Shown: positions 9,660 to 20,369, counted from the first letter of the stretch. The stretch: DNA of 64,000 nucleotides from Cricetomys ansorgei (GCA_026225945.1 JAMJFZ010003163.1:17916501-17980500); one strand, 5' to 3'. Notes: generated from the letters alone by a model not told the origin. Numbers and translations: made by a program.

Positions 9660-10259
9660 CAAATTGTATTTATTATGTTCACGTGTACTCATGTGTATGT
9701 GTGTGTATGTGCATGTGTGTGCATATGTGTGTGTGAATATGTGAGAATGCAGTCTCATATGTCAGAAGACAAATCTCTCCTTCCACACTGGGTTCTGGGG
9801 ACTGAACTCAGATTGTTAGCCTTATGTGGCATCTTAGTTTCATTTTCGTTGCTGTGGTAAAATACACTGAGAAAATGACCCAAGGTATGAAGGATTTCTT
9901 TGGCTCACAGTTTCTGGCTATAGTCCGTTATGGCAGAGACATCACATTGACAGGAGCTTAGAGCTTGAGACAACTGGTTACATTACACCCACAGTTAAGA
10001 GCAGAGAGCAAGGAATCAATGCATTCATGCATGCTAGTTCACCAGTCTTAACAATCCATATTCCCTTCCTAGGGAAAGGCACCACCCACAATGCACAAGT
10101 CTTCATACCTTAACTAACAAACTCAGGAAAATACCTCATAGACAGTCTCAGCTGCCCTTCTTCCAAGTGATTCTGGATGGTGTCAAATTGGCAATACCAG
10201 CCATTACCAGCCATTATGTGTGGCAAGTGCTTTTACCTGCTGAGTCATCTCACCAGCCC
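9660..10259 (-). repeat. B4/RSINE1-like SINE split by a MaLR-like LTR
   Basis: The left piece (9660-9831) ends '...ggactgaactcagattgtta' and 'ttatgtggca'. The right piece (10204-10259) starts 'ttatgtgtggca' and completes the SINE head ('ttacctgctgagtcatctca'). The shared ~10-mer marks the insertion point. Confidence 0.65.
9832..10203 (-). mobile_element. MaLR-like LTR inserted in a SINE
   Basis: Reverse orientation: it starts 'tcttagtttcattttcgttg' (complement of the MaLR-type AACTAAGA end) and passes through 'ggcaccacccacaatgcaca' to 'gattctggatggtgtcaaat'. The same family recurs at 11.1, 14.1, 24.2, 33.6 and 59.8 kb. The name is uncertain (RMER1/ORR1/MT group). Confidence 0.65.
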
Positions 10260-10267
10260 TCGTCTAT

Positions 10268-10398
10268 TCCTTCTTTGAACCAGGGTCTCACATTGTTCAG
10301 GCTGGCCTCAAACTTGCTACATAATTAGGGCTGGCTTTGATTATCCTGTCTCCACGTTTTTAATGCTGGGATTACAGGCATGAGCCACCATGCCCAAA
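10268..10398 (-). repeat. B1/B4-type SINE
   Basis: 'ccagggtctcacattgttca', 'caggctggcctcaaacttgc' and 'aatgctgggattacaggcat' are in reverse B1 order. Confidence 0.75.
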
Positions 10399-10469
10399 AT
10401 GTATCATAACATTAATGTAAGGTTTCAAAAGTCAGTATTATGCTTCTGGACTAAGATTAAGGTTTAAAA

Positions 10470-10863
10470 ATCTATGGTGTTTTGAATAAGAATGGCTCCC
10501 ATAGATTCATATGCTTAGTCATATGAATGATTTGAATGCTTAGTCATCAGGAGGTGGCACTACTTGGGAAGGGTTAGGAGGCGTGGCCTTGTTGGAGGAA
10601 GTATGTGACTGGTAGTGACTGGGCTTTGAGGTTTCAAAAGTTCAAGCCAGGCCTAGTGGTCCTCTCTTCCTGCTGCCTGTGGATCTGGATGTAGAACTCT
10701 CAGCTACTTTTCCAGCACCATGTCTGCCTGTGTGCCACCATGCTCCCCACTATGATGATAATGCATTAAACTTCTGAAACTGTAAGCAATCCCAGTTAAA
10801 TGCTTTCTCTTACATGAGTTGCTGTGGTCTTGGTGTCGCTTCAGAGCAAAGAACAGTGACTAG
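10470..10863 (+). mobile_element. MaLR LTR (ORR1 type)
   Basis: The LTR runs from 'ggtgttttgaataagaatgg' through 'ggaggcgtggccttgttgg' and 'tctgaaactgtaagcaatcc' to 'aacagtgactaggacc'. This is the complete order of ORR1 landmarks at about normal length. Confidence 0.85.
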
Positions 10864-11074
10864 GACCAAAGGCAACACTGTTTTTTATCTAAGCATCCTG
10901 TGCTCAAACTAAAATTCATGGCGTAGTGTTTGTTGCAGGCTTTCTTTCTCCTGCCGCATCATGGTGCCCACATAAGTAAAGCAACTGAGAAGCTGTGGCT
11001 GGATTAAGTCTTCGACAGAAACAGTCCTAAGGGAAGAAAGAGGGATTATTTTCACTAAGAGTTTCAGAAGGTTG

Positions 11075-11365
11075 AGTCCATGGCCATAGGATTTGGACAG
11101 AGCATCTTGACTGTGGGAGTTCTGTGTGTCACCACCATCCAGGCAACGGAAGGGAATACTGGCACTCGGCTGGCTTTCTCCTTCATTCCCTTTTATTCAG
11201 TCTTGGCTCTGGTGGATAGGATGGTGCCATCCACATGCAGGGTGGGTCCCTCTGCCTCAGTGAATTCTCTTTGGAAATTCCCTTACAGATAGACCTAGAG
11301 ATGCGCTCAGTAGTCTCCTAGGTAATTCTGAGTTCAGCCATGTCGACAGGAAAGATTAACAGTCA
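11075..11365 (-). mobile_element. MaLR-like LTR
   Basis: A reverse copy of the family at 9832-10203 and 33625-34045: 'cccttttattcagtcttggc', 'gtctcctaggtaattctgag' and 'cagccatgtcgacaggaaag'. It is truncated at both ends. Confidence 0.55.
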
Positions 11366-11447
11366 CAGTGGGTTTAGAGAAGCTGTATCAAACAGCTAGG
11401 TGACCTTGCACAGGCCAGTGCGTCCTCTTTTCATAACCAAATGAGGG

Positions 11448-11758
11448 CACTGTTGTCTGGATGAGAAATGTCCTCCATAGGCTAATGCGTTTGAATATTT
11501 GGTCCCCAGCTGGTAGTGCTGTTTGGAAGGGCGGAACATTTGGAAGGTGGAAACTTACTGAAGGAAGTGGGTCACTGTGGACAGGCTTTGGGTTTTTATA
11601 GCCTAGTTCCACTTCCTGTTCTCTGCTTCCTGCTCCTTTTGCCATGCCTCCTCTACCACAATGGACTATAGCTCTCACAGAACTGTCAGCCACAGTAAAC
11701 CCGTACGTTGCTTCTGTCAGGGTATCTTTTCACAGCATTGGGAAAGTAACTAAAACGG
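11448..11758 (+). mobile_element. MaLR LTR
   Basis: 'tttgaatatttggtccccag', 'gctggtagtgctgtttggaa' and the end 'ttgggaaagtaactaaaac' follow ORR1/MT order. The 3' third is divergent. Confidence 0.7.
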
Positions 11759-11759
11759 A

Positions 11760-12218
11760 GGGTTTGGGAAAGATGATTTCTAATATCCCTATCTCCAAAA
11801 ATCCAGTATGTAGAGATGGAGTCCTATTATCTGCGTGGCAGGGCTAAATTTCATCTGGAATATTCTTTCCTTTCTGATTCTTTCCAACCTGTGAAGTCTC
11901 CCTTTACTGGGAATCTTTATGTGGCAAAGCAAGGTGGGGTTAATCTGGAAAGGGGCTTTGCAGTCAGGCTTTGCAGGGTAGCTTTGAGGCCAGACAAGGG
12001 GCCTCTGTAAACTACAATAGATCAACATGCTGGCAGTACAGCGGGGAGCGCACAGCTGTTGACAGGAATGCTGGAGATTTGAGACCTACAGCCTCTGCAG
12101 CCAAGGACACGGTCAGCATTCTGATTCTGAAATAGATGTTTAATGGCTGCTGCAATGCCCGACCTGAGCCCCAGCTCAGACCACTACCATTCATTATGTA
12201 TGCTTCAGAGGGGCATCT

Positions 12219-12220
<2 letters not shown>
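11760..12220. other. Non-repetitive DNA
   Basis: No recognised repeat. Short opposed open frames overlap here and cancel as evidence for coding. Confidence 0.45.

Positions 12221-12256
<36 letters not shown>
12221..12256. repeat. poly(T), 36 bp
   Basis: A long pure T run. No SINE or retrocopy body is evident immediately on either side. Confidence 0.95.
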
Positions 12257-12258
<2 letters not shown>

Positions 12259-12360
12259 GCCTGTGCTTGGGGTGTGAACATGGCCAGCAATATGGACTGG
12301 ATTCTACCGAGGCGCCCTGGAACAGTGTTAAATAGCAGCTGTGTTCCACTTCACCACTGA

Positions 12361-12368
12361 TGACGTCA
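12361..12368. promoter_or_regulatory. Perfect CRE palindrome TGACGTCA
   Basis: A full 8-bp cAMP-response element in single-copy sequence. CpG-containing full CREs decay quickly in methylated DNA, so an intact one is mildly notable. No promoter context is visible. Confidence 0.4.
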
Positions 12369-13695
12369 ACACCGTCACTGCTGCCTTTGTGTCTCACTTG
12401 GTGTCACTTAGGGCCAGATCCATGAACCAGAGAAGAGGAACCACACATTCCCTTTGTCTTCTGTGATGGGAGTTGGCTTCTTGACTTTCTTTGGCTTGGA
12501 TTCTCCTCAAACAGAAGAACTATCTCTCTGCTGTGCAGCTCAACAAAAGACAGCACAACACAGGTGCACCAAGAGGGGTGTGCAGGTTGCTCCCTTCAGA
12601 GCTCTAGAGGATGTCATTCATGGCAGTTGCCTCTGAGGTAGTGAATCCCTCCCATGCACCTGCCCTTTCTCTCCAGCCTGCCCCACCTCAAAAGCCCTCT
12701 GTGCTCTGCATCCACAGAGGCTACTGGACCCCACTTAGAATTGCACAGCATTCTGGACATATCAAAGGATTCAACTGGCACCTTCTGGATGTGAATTCCA
12801 TGGAGAGCATGCCAATTTAATTGTTCATTGCCCATTTTGGACTTTGTGTCCTTCAGGTGCTGGTGTCTCCTTCCTCTTTAAACCTTTTCAAAACCTACTC
12901 TCCTTTGCTCAGAAAACACTGCATGGATCTTACGCAAGAAGTTCATCCTAAACTTTTAGTAGACATGCTTTTATTTAATGTTCAGTGTTCAGTGCCAAAG
13001 GAGAGAGATTACTAGCGATTTTTAATCGACAAAAGTGCCTTCAACAGTTGTTAAGGGCTTGAAAATAGAGCTTAAAAGGAGATCCATTTTCTTCCAATCA
13101 TCTTACAAAGTCCTGTTCTTGGCTCTGCTTGGTTAAGCTGTTTATGTTCATTTCCCCAGGCTTAATAACAGGAAATTGTCTCTCCATTATTTTATCTAGA
13201 GTCCTGTATTTTGACATAAAACCAAGAAGCATTTCCACGTTTTACATTTTAGTTCCCTCACTTCTCAAAGCAGAAGTAGTTCAATTAGATATCATCTGAG
13301 GGCTCCTTTGAGGCAGAGACCTTTGGAAATTGCTCTAACCTTTTAACATTTAGAAAGGCATATTTATAGAAGCAGGGTGTCTTGGCAGCATGTGCTTGCT
13401 GCTCAGAGGGGGAAAGACTCCCCGTGCTTCCCTGTGAAGAATGAAGTAGTTCCATTTCAAGGCTGGCTATGAAGTGTAATGGAGAAGCTGCCTAGATAGG
13501 GCTGCCAGTGTCACCAGCCCACCAGGCTGGAGCCATGTGGAGGCTACAAATGAACTGTGAGGGGAGGGGATGTTTTTGTTTTTGCTGGATTAGGGAAACA
13601 TCAGGTCAGATATTTGGGAGTGATCAAAAAATCATAAAGAGAAATGTCTTCCCTGTTAAGGAAGGAATGCCACATCATCTTCTTATTTATCTAAT
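12369..13695. other. Non-repetitive DNA, part possibly conserved
   Basis: There is no SINE or LTR over 1.3 kb. At 13020-13340 the base composition is AT-rich and low in CpG, with many short A/T-flanked motifs, like other candidate conserved stretches here. No exon was identified. Confidence 0.4.
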
Positions 13696-13996
13696 ATCCA
13701 TTCATCCACCCATCCATCCATCTATCCATCATCCATCCATCCATCCATCCACCCACCCATCCATCCATCCATCCATCATCCATCATCCATCCATCCATCC
13801 ATCCATCCACCCACTCATCAATCCATCCACCCACCCATCCAATCCACCCACCCATCCAATCCACCCACCCATCCATCCACCCACCCATCCATCCACCCAT
13901 CCATCCACCCATCCATCCATCCATCACCCATCCATCATCCACCCATCCATCCATCCATCCATCCATCCATTATCCATCCATCCATCCTTCCATCCC
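13696..13996. repeat. (ATCC)n array
   Basis: About 300 bp of atcc/accc/catc units. It stays open in one frame on each strand, giving Ile/His/Pro/Ser-rich and Trp/Met/Asp/Gly-rich translations that are artefacts. Confidence 0.95.
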
Positions 13997-14059
13997 AGGA
14001 TTTATTGAACAACATATATTATGCCTCTACTGTATTAGCTAGTATTCTTATCATCTCAA

Positions 14060-14430
14060 TATAATGCTGGACAGAAATTACTTAAGAGAGGAAGGAATTC
14101 CTTGGACTGTGGTTTCAGATGTATTAGTCTATCATGGGGTGGATGTGTGGTAAGTCAGAGCAGGTCAAAACATGGTGTCATGGGGGACAGGAAGAACAGA
14201 AAGGGAGATACCAGCATTGTGCTGACTTTCTTCTCCCCCCCCCTTTTATTCTATCTGAGACCCCTACATGGGTAGTAATCCCATATTGAGCACAAGTTAA
14301 TTCATACACTTCAGTAGTTAATTCTTTCTGAAAAGACCTTAACAGACAAGCCCAGAAGTGTGCCTTGTCAGTCTCCTAGGTGATGCTAAATCTACTCAAG
14401 TTAATAATGAAGATTAACTAACTATCACAT
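14060..14430 (-). mobile_element. MaLR-like LTR
   Basis: Reverse copy: 'aattacttaagagaggaagg', 'gtctcctaggtgatgctaaa' and 'ctcaagttaataatgaagat', matching the family at 33625-34045. Confidence 0.5.
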
Positions 14431-15080
14431 TGTGTATCAGATGCTGCACATGCATGGTACAAAAACCAGAGAAACACAGAGGGTCAGAGAAAGAGTCAGA
14501 TACAGAAATGGATAAGGGAAGGGGAGATGGCAGGATGACAAGGTGTGCCTAGGGATGTGAGTAGCAAGAGGAAGTAGGTCAGATTCAAGATGGCAGTGGG
14601 GCAGTAGGCAGGGTCCAACAGGGCCCCCTCACTTCCACTTAAGGTGCTCCCAGCTACTTACATGTTCATGGACATGTAAGGGAAAGCACTATACTGGTGC
14701 CTAGTCCTGCAGGAAGAACTTTGTGAATTAGAAGATACTGGAAAGATTCAGCATCAGTGACAGACATGGAAAGTTGGCTAGCTGTGAGTAGAGAGAGGAA
14801 GGAAGGTGGAGTGGGCCCGCAGGTCTGGCCCACAGGCGTGGAGGACACTGAACTGGAGACATAGTCACAGTGGTGGTATGAGCAGGACGGAGGACAAGGG
14901 AGCTAGGTGTCCTCAAGAGGAACAAGTACTCAGAAAGCCAGGACGCTCTGGCCACATGGGGATGCCCTATCCCTACCTGCCAGGCCAGGACTGCCTCTCG
15001 GAGGATAGAGAGGTACATGCTGCAAAGACTAGCACAGTCTGGGACTGGTGGTGAGCATGTTAGGAGACACATTGCTGGAG
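14431..15080. other. Non-repetitive, G/A-rich DNA
   Basis: Nothing recognised. The sequence is purine-rich on the plus strand and leads into the tandem array. Confidence 0.45.
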
Positions 15081-15099
15081 GCAGTGACAGGCATGGATG

Positions 15100-16065
15100 T
15101 GCACCCAGGGTGGACAAACATCGGTCCTCAGGCTGCTACCAGACCCTCCTGGCTTCTCCACTGCCTGACAGGCCAGTGCTGTTGCTCCTGTGGCCATGGC
15201 TGCTGCTTGTTTTGCTCTCCTTGATGGGGTGGGGGAGACCATGAGCTACAAGCACAAAGGGTGGAGTGCAGCAGTCTTGTGCTCAACCAGGTCCTGCACC
15301 CGACAGTGCTGCCAAACCAGGGGATCGCCCCAATCCTGAGCAACAGCAATGTAGCCCAAATGAGAATGTCTCATTTCCTAGATTGAGTATCCACACAAGG
15401 GACCTATACTTGGGCTGCCGCCAGACTCTCCAGGCCTCTTCGCCACCTGCCAGGCTGATACTGTTGCTCCTACGGCTGTGGCTACCGGGGAAGAGCGTGG
15501 GCTGTGACATTATCCGCAGGCTCTAAGGACAAAAGCTGAGGTAGCAGAGCAGGTTGAGCAGTGATGTTGGGTAGGGCTGGGTTCAGTAGTCTGGAGCTCA
15601 AGCTGGTCTCGCCCCTCCTGCGCTACCAAACCTTGGGATCACCCTGATCCTGCAGATTTCCCAGCTGAAGAAAGTCTCATTTCCTGGGCTGAGTCTCCAC
15701 ACAAAGGAGCTGTCTTCAGGCTGCCACCAGCCCCTCCCAGCCCCTCACTGCCCACCAGGCCAGTACAGCTGCTCCCGTGGCTGCTGCTGTCACTTGTATT
15801 GCTTTTCCTGATGGGGCGGGGGAAATCTTGGGCTGTGGCACTACCCACAGGCTGTAAGCACTAAGGCTGATGCAGCAACATGGTGCCTCATGATGATGAA
15901 GGTATGGTGATGTGCAACAATCAGGAGTTTGAGCAGGCCCTGCTCCCAAATGTTCTGCCAAACCTCAGAGTCACCCTGATCCTGAGCGACAGCAAGATGT
16001 CTCAGTTGAAGAATGTTCCATCTTCAGGGTCGAGTCTTCTCCTTTTGGGAGGGGTCTTGGAAGCC
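15100..16065 (+). repeat. Divergent ~0.3-kb tandem array, 3 units
   Basis: Three anchors recur in the same order: 'ggctgcYRccag' at 15131, 15413 and 15719; a 'gatggggYggggga' block at 15222 and 15810, shortened in unit 2; and 'gccaaacc...gggatc' at 15311, 15624 and 15957. The spacing is 282-333 bp. A shared 'gtctcatttcc...gagt..tccacacaa' block follows the third anchor in units 1 and 2. Unit similarity looks like 65-75 % by eye. The sequence is GC-rich, unlike its surroundings, and matches no repeat I know. Confidence 0.7.
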
Positions 16066-16170
16066 TCAGGATGCTCACATGGACCAGGATGACTAGAGTT
16101 CCGCCTGACACTGTCAGAATTCACCAGGACCTTGAGCCTGGCTTCATGAGACACTCATTCTGGCAGGATT

Positions 16171-16578
16171 TCTGGTGCCTTCCTGAAATCCAGGTGCCTG
16201 TATGATGTCCAGGTACCTGTGTGATGTCCAAGTGCTTGCGTGAAGTCTGTGTGCCTGTGAGGGTCCAGGTGCATGCAGTAATTCCTGGTGCCTGCAAGGT
16301 GTCTGGGTATGTGCAGGATGTCTTGGTACCCACTCAGTGTCTGGGCACTTGCATGATGTCTAGGGCTCTGTGGGATGCCCTGGTACCTGTGGGAAGAGCA
16401 GGTGCCTGTATGATGTCTGGGTGTCTATGGGATGCCCTGGTGCCCAAAGGATGTCCTGATGCCTGTGAGATTTCCAGGTGCCTGTGGGATGCCCTGGTGC
16501 TTGTAGGATATCCTGGTGCCTGTGAGAGGCCCTCTTACCTATGGGTATTCTGGTGCATGTGTGCTGTCTGGGCACATG
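16171..16578 (+). repeat. 19-bp minisatellite, about 22 units
   Basis: Units of the type 'ccaggtgcctgtgtgatgt' run head to tail. I placed consecutive unit starts at 16171, 16190, 16209, 16228, 16247, 16265, 16284, 16303, 16322, 16341, 16360, 16379, 16398, 16417, 16436, 16455, 16474, 16493, 16512, 16531 and 16550. All are 19 bp except two of 18 bp. A last partial unit begins at 16568. Confidence 0.9.
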
Positions 16579-16734
16579 TACACAGTGCACATACAGACAT
16601 ACAGGCACACATACAAATTTTTTTAAAAAGGGGGTTTGAATGAAGTGCTACCATTGGGATAGGTCTTGTCCTCTGATGCTCTCACTGAAATCTGATATCA
16701 TGACAGCAGAGTTGGAAGTTTGTCCTTCATGAGG

Positions 16735-17240
16735 TGGTTAGTTCTCTAAGAAGGATTAATGTCTTTCTCACATTGTAGGTTAACTGTGGCTGGAGTGAGT
16801 GCTCACACTCACAGGGTATGGGTTTTTCACGAGAATAGGTGTTATAAAGCAAACCTGCCGTTCCTGATCTTAACTCCCTCTATGTACTCACTGGTCTTTC
16901 TTTTGGGGTTTTATAGATAGGGTCTCTATATGGCCCAGGCTGGTCTGGAACTCACAAGTTTTCTGCCTTACTTCCCAAGGGCAGGGACGACAGGCCTGTG
17001 CCACTTCACCCAGCTCATTTACTACCTTTCCAATTTTCTGCCATGTCACATGGGATACAGAAGAAGGTCTTCACCAGGAACTGGCCAAGTGCTGGCAGCA
17101 TCCTCTTGGACTTCCCGACTTCCAGAATTGTGAGCCTAGATAACTTTCTTTCCTGCATAAAATGCTCTCAGGTATTTTATTACAGCAACAGGATATGGAC
17201 TCCTTGGAGGGGAATTGAATTCAGCAACTAACATGGCTGT
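16735..17240 (+). mobile_element. Ancient MaLR LTR (MLT1/MST type), interrupted
   Basis: 'acgagaataggtgttataaa' precedes and 'ttggacttcccgacttccag' plus 'aattgtgagcctagataact' follow a reverse B1/B4 SINE (16895-17018). The 3' end 'ttattacagcaacaggata' matches the MLT1/MST pattern shared with 29985-30490. Confidence 0.6.
16895..17018 (-). repeat. B1/B4-type SINE
   Basis: 'tagatagggtctctatatgg', 'caggctggtctggaactcac' and 'cctgtgccacttcacccagc' are in reverse B1 order. It lies within the older MaLR LTR. Confidence 0.7.
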
Positions 17241-17415
17241 GGCAGCTTTACACTGTACCTTATATACTGCAAAATATTAAAAAGAAGCTTGTTACCAGTT
17301 CCGTGGAGCTATTGTCCCATGGTAGGATATGCGACTCAACATTTTCTCCAAACACCACGATGAAAGAGTGTGACAGTGCCCTCCTACAGTTGCACCAACA
17401 TCAGTATGATTATGG

Positions 17416-17546
17416 AGCCAGGCATGGTGGCGCAGGCCCACCAGCTCCCCAGAGACCAAGGCAGGAAGATTGAGAGTTCTAGGCCAGTCTGGGCTATATA
17501 GTAAGGCCCCATCTCAAACAAACAAACAAACAAACAAACAAACAAA
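17416..17546 (+). repeat. B1/B4-type SINE with (CAAA)n tail
   Basis: 'gccaggcatggtggcgcagg', 'ggccagtctgggctatatag' and 'aaggccccatctcaaacaaa' end in about seven caaa units. Confidence 0.85.
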
Positions 17547-17870
17547 GAGTGCTAAGGTCTGGCTTACCTGGTGCAGCCGCATCTTTGGGGTCCAGTGTTC
17601 TCTTAAGTTCAGGTTCTGACCCTGTGCACTTGAATGAAGGACTAGGTTATGACTCATCACAACATCCCCCAACTCTCAAGTATCATCTTCTATGATGTCC
17701 CATGGTGCCGTGGTTTGGGATTTGAGACTGCTTACTGTGGAAGTTCTCTCACTACAATTCAGTGCTCTGACTCCTGCTTAGAAAGTATAGGCTGAAGCTA
17801 ATTAAGAGCCCTCACCCAATCACAGGGGTGGGAGACGGAGTACACAACCCCAGTGTGTGTCTAGAAGGCA
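17547..17870. other. Non-repetitive DNA
   Basis: No recognised feature. Confidence 0.45.
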
Positions 17871-17996
17871 GGCTCTGGCTATTATAACTCTGGCTATCCT
17901 GGAACTTACTCTGTAGACCAGGCTATCCTCAAACTCACAGAGATCCACCTGCCTCGGCCTCCCGAGAGCTGAGATTAAAGGTGTGCACCACCCGAC
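17871..17996 (-). repeat. B1 SINE
   Basis: Reverse B1 landmarks: 'ggctatcctggaacttactc', 'ctgtagaccaggctatcctc' and 'gagattaaaggtgtgcacca'. Confidence 0.9.
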
Positions 17997-18479
17997 TTTC
18001 TTTCTTTCTTTTCCATGATTTTTTGTACTACTTTTATTAATAATTTGAGTTTCATACAATGTTTTCGATAATACCCTCTTCCCATTCCTTCCTGTTCCAC
18101 CTCCCCCTCGCTCCTGTGTCCTCAAAAAAAAAAATCAGTTTGTGTGGCAGGAGCATGGATCATCCACATCACCATGGTTTCTGGAGGCAGCAAGCTGCTC
18201 TGATGATGAACATTTACCGGACCCATACTAGTCCAAGATCAAGCATGACAAAGTTCAAACCGAAACTGGGCTTCACTACCTAAGCCCGCAGGCACACAGG
18301 CCTCCAGCAGATACCCGGACATTACCCAGGCACCCAGACACCAATATAGCATCTCCTATTCCATGAACATGTGAGGTGCTGTGGGTGCCTTGAGTAGGGG
18401 TGACAGGGCAGCTCTAGAGCCCTGATGAACTCTGCTCGCTGCCCAGCCACCATCTTTATTACTTGGATTTGTTTTTTAA
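17997..18479. other. Unassigned; possible old L1 fragment
   Basis: The pyrimidine-rich segment 18060-18125 resembles reverse L1 3' UTR sequence, but I cannot align it with confidence. The rest is anonymous. Confidence 0.25.
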
Positions 18480-18596
18480 AAAAGGCAGGGTCTTTCTATG
18501 TAGCCCAGGCTGGCCTCACTAACTACCTTCCTGCTTCAGTGATCCTTCGGCATCTAATTCCTGAGTGTTGGGACCCCAAGAGTGGGCCCAGCTAGT
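18480..18596 (-). repeat. B1/B4-type SINE
   Basis: 'gcagggtctttctatgtagc', 'ccaggctggcctcactaact' and 'attcctgagtgttgggaccc' form a diverged reverse element. Confidence 0.65.
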
Positions 18597-19325
18597 TCAT
18601 TTCTCTTTAAGGGGTGGAGTATACCTCTTAACTGCACATGAAGAGACTCATTGCTTTGTGGAATTTACAATGGGGCTTGGATCCTCAGAACCAGGTTTAA
18701 GAGCAGGATGGGGGGGATCTGTAAGTGACCAGGATGGGGGTGGCAGAATTTTCCTTCTGCCCCTGTCAGAGTGGATATTGTAGAGCGTGGCTGGGACAGG
18801 CCAATCTGTGCCCCAGGATTCTGCCATGGGTTTCAAGCCTTCCCTTCCTCTCATTCCCTATCTGTTTTGCCAACAAAACAGAGTTCCAGACCAGTAGAGA
18901 GGTCTTCACTGCTCAGAGCCCGTTAGGAGGGAAGCCCTCAACGCTCAGCTTGCCTGAAGGCTGACTGAAGGGATGGGTCAAATCTCAGAATACACTCTAC
19001 CTCATAAGGCTTCTTTCCAGTCCCAGAGGCAGGCTATGCGTCTGGGCTCCTGACGGTAGGGGGCATCATTTCCCTTTTGTAATTGTCTGGAGATTAAAGC
19101 CAGTCCCTCCACAGACTTCACTATACTTCCCCTTTTTGTTTATGACGTTCATCCTGAGGTTAGGGTTGGCCTGTGGTGCGCAATAATACATTTAACCTTT
19201 GACTTTGTGCACCAACACGTAATCGATCATTTCCAAAGGCCAGGGAGCTCCCATCAGTACGAGATAAATGGAGATGAGGTGACCCTTGCTTCTAGTGACC
19301 CACTGAGAGCAAAGCACAGGCCTGA
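18597..19325. other. Non-repetitive DNA
   Basis: No recognised repeat or exon. Confidence 0.45.
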
Positions 19326-19700
19326 CTGCTGTGTTTTATGAACTCTGCTATTTTTCTCATCCTTATTTAAAAGCAAAAAACAATTTATTTTTTTCCCACA
19401 AAGTGATTTGAATTGAACGTTTTCTAACCAAATCAGATCCTGGTGAGGATCATTTCCTTTAGAAGGTGGATTACTGTCGAGTTGGTAAATAAACTTGAAG
19501 CATCTCTGCCTTGAACATAAAATTAAAGATGAAAATGCTGAATTTGAAGCGCAATGGTGTCAGGGAACGAGGGGCTCTTCATGGCGCATGCCGTGTTGTT
19601 TCCCTGGTTTCCGTTTAGCTGCTGTTTGCACTACAACACGCTTATCCAACGTGTTCTGGTGCAAACGTAAGTGTCATTTCTTTGTCTGAAAGGGACACAA
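19326..19700. promoter_or_regulatory. Candidate conserved non-coding element
   Basis: AT-rich single-copy sequence with short A/T motifs ('aaatcagatcctggtgagga', 'cttgaacataaaattaaag') and no SINE damage. The 64-codon frame at 19495 has no splice context. Conservation is inferred from texture only. Confidence 0.25.
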
Positions 19701-19714
19701 CGCCGGCCACAGCT

Positions 19715-19900
19715 GTTTACTGAAATCCTTCTGTGTGTCAGTTGCATTCCCTACTCTCTCGCGGCATCTTGTGTTCCATGATCTTTATAGTCTTCCTAAA
19801 ACCATTAGATTTGATAGGTGAAAGAGGTCAGATTAGGGAAGGCGAGAGAGCAGAGCTAATTGAAGGGTGGAACTAGGATCCGGAGCCAGGTTCTGAGACA
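19715..19900 (-). repeat. MIR/L2 relic
   Basis: 'tttactgaaatccttctgtg' and 'gtgtcagttgcattccctac' begin it, followed by 'ataggtgaaagaggtcagat' and 'tggaactaggatccggagcc'. This is the order of an ancient MIR or L2 in reverse. Confidence 0.5.
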
Positions 19901-19965
19901 CAAAAGGCTTCTTTGAGCTTTGACTGCTCAAGGATCCCTTTGTTTGCTTCTGTGTATGATGTGCA

Positions 19966-19967
<2 letters not shown>

Positions 19968-20003
<36 letters not shown>

Positions 20004-20183
20004 TGTGTGTGCGTGTATGTGCGTGTGTGTGTGTGTGTGTATGTGCGTGTATGTGCATGTGTGTGTGTGTGTGTGTGTGCGTGTGTGTATGTGCGTGTAT
20101 GTGCGTGTGTGTGTGTGTATGTGCGTGTGTGTGTGTGCGTGTATGTGCGTGTGTGTGTGTGTGTGTGTGTATGTGCGTGTGTG

Positions 20184-20216
<33 letters not shown>

Positions 20217-20344
20217 GTATGTGCGTGTATGTGCATGTGTGTGTGTGTGTATGTGCGTGTGTGTGTGTGTGCGTGTATGTGCGTGTGTGTGTGTGCGTGT
20301 ATGTGCGTGTGTGTGTGCATGTGCGTGTGTGTGTGCGCGTGTGA
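19968..20344. repeat. Interrupted (TG)n array, ~377 bp
   Basis: Long alternating gt with 'tatgtgcg' and 'gcgtgt' interruptions. All six frames stay open in parts, giving Cys/Val or His/Thr repeats that are not genes. It is strongly Z-DNA-prone. Confidence 0.95.
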
Positions 20345-20369
20345 TGTAAAGGCCTGACGTTGACACAGA

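Noticed and set aside
12361..12368. Promoter at the perfect CRE
   Set aside because: No TATA box, CpG island or transcript evidence nearby. Kept only as a motif.
13508..14008. 166-codon plus and 91-codon minus open frames
   Set aside because: They translate the ATCC array into low-complexity Ile/His/Pro/Ser and Trp/Met/Asp/Gly strings.
16171..16578. Possible CRISPR-like array
   Set aside because: Units are contiguous with no spacers, and the host is clearly a mammal. It is a minisatellite.
16221..16643. 140-codon open frame with a 19-residue repeat
   Set aside because: It is a by-product of a 19-bp array (3 x 19 = 57 nt). The opposite strand is also open, and no promoter or splice context is visible.
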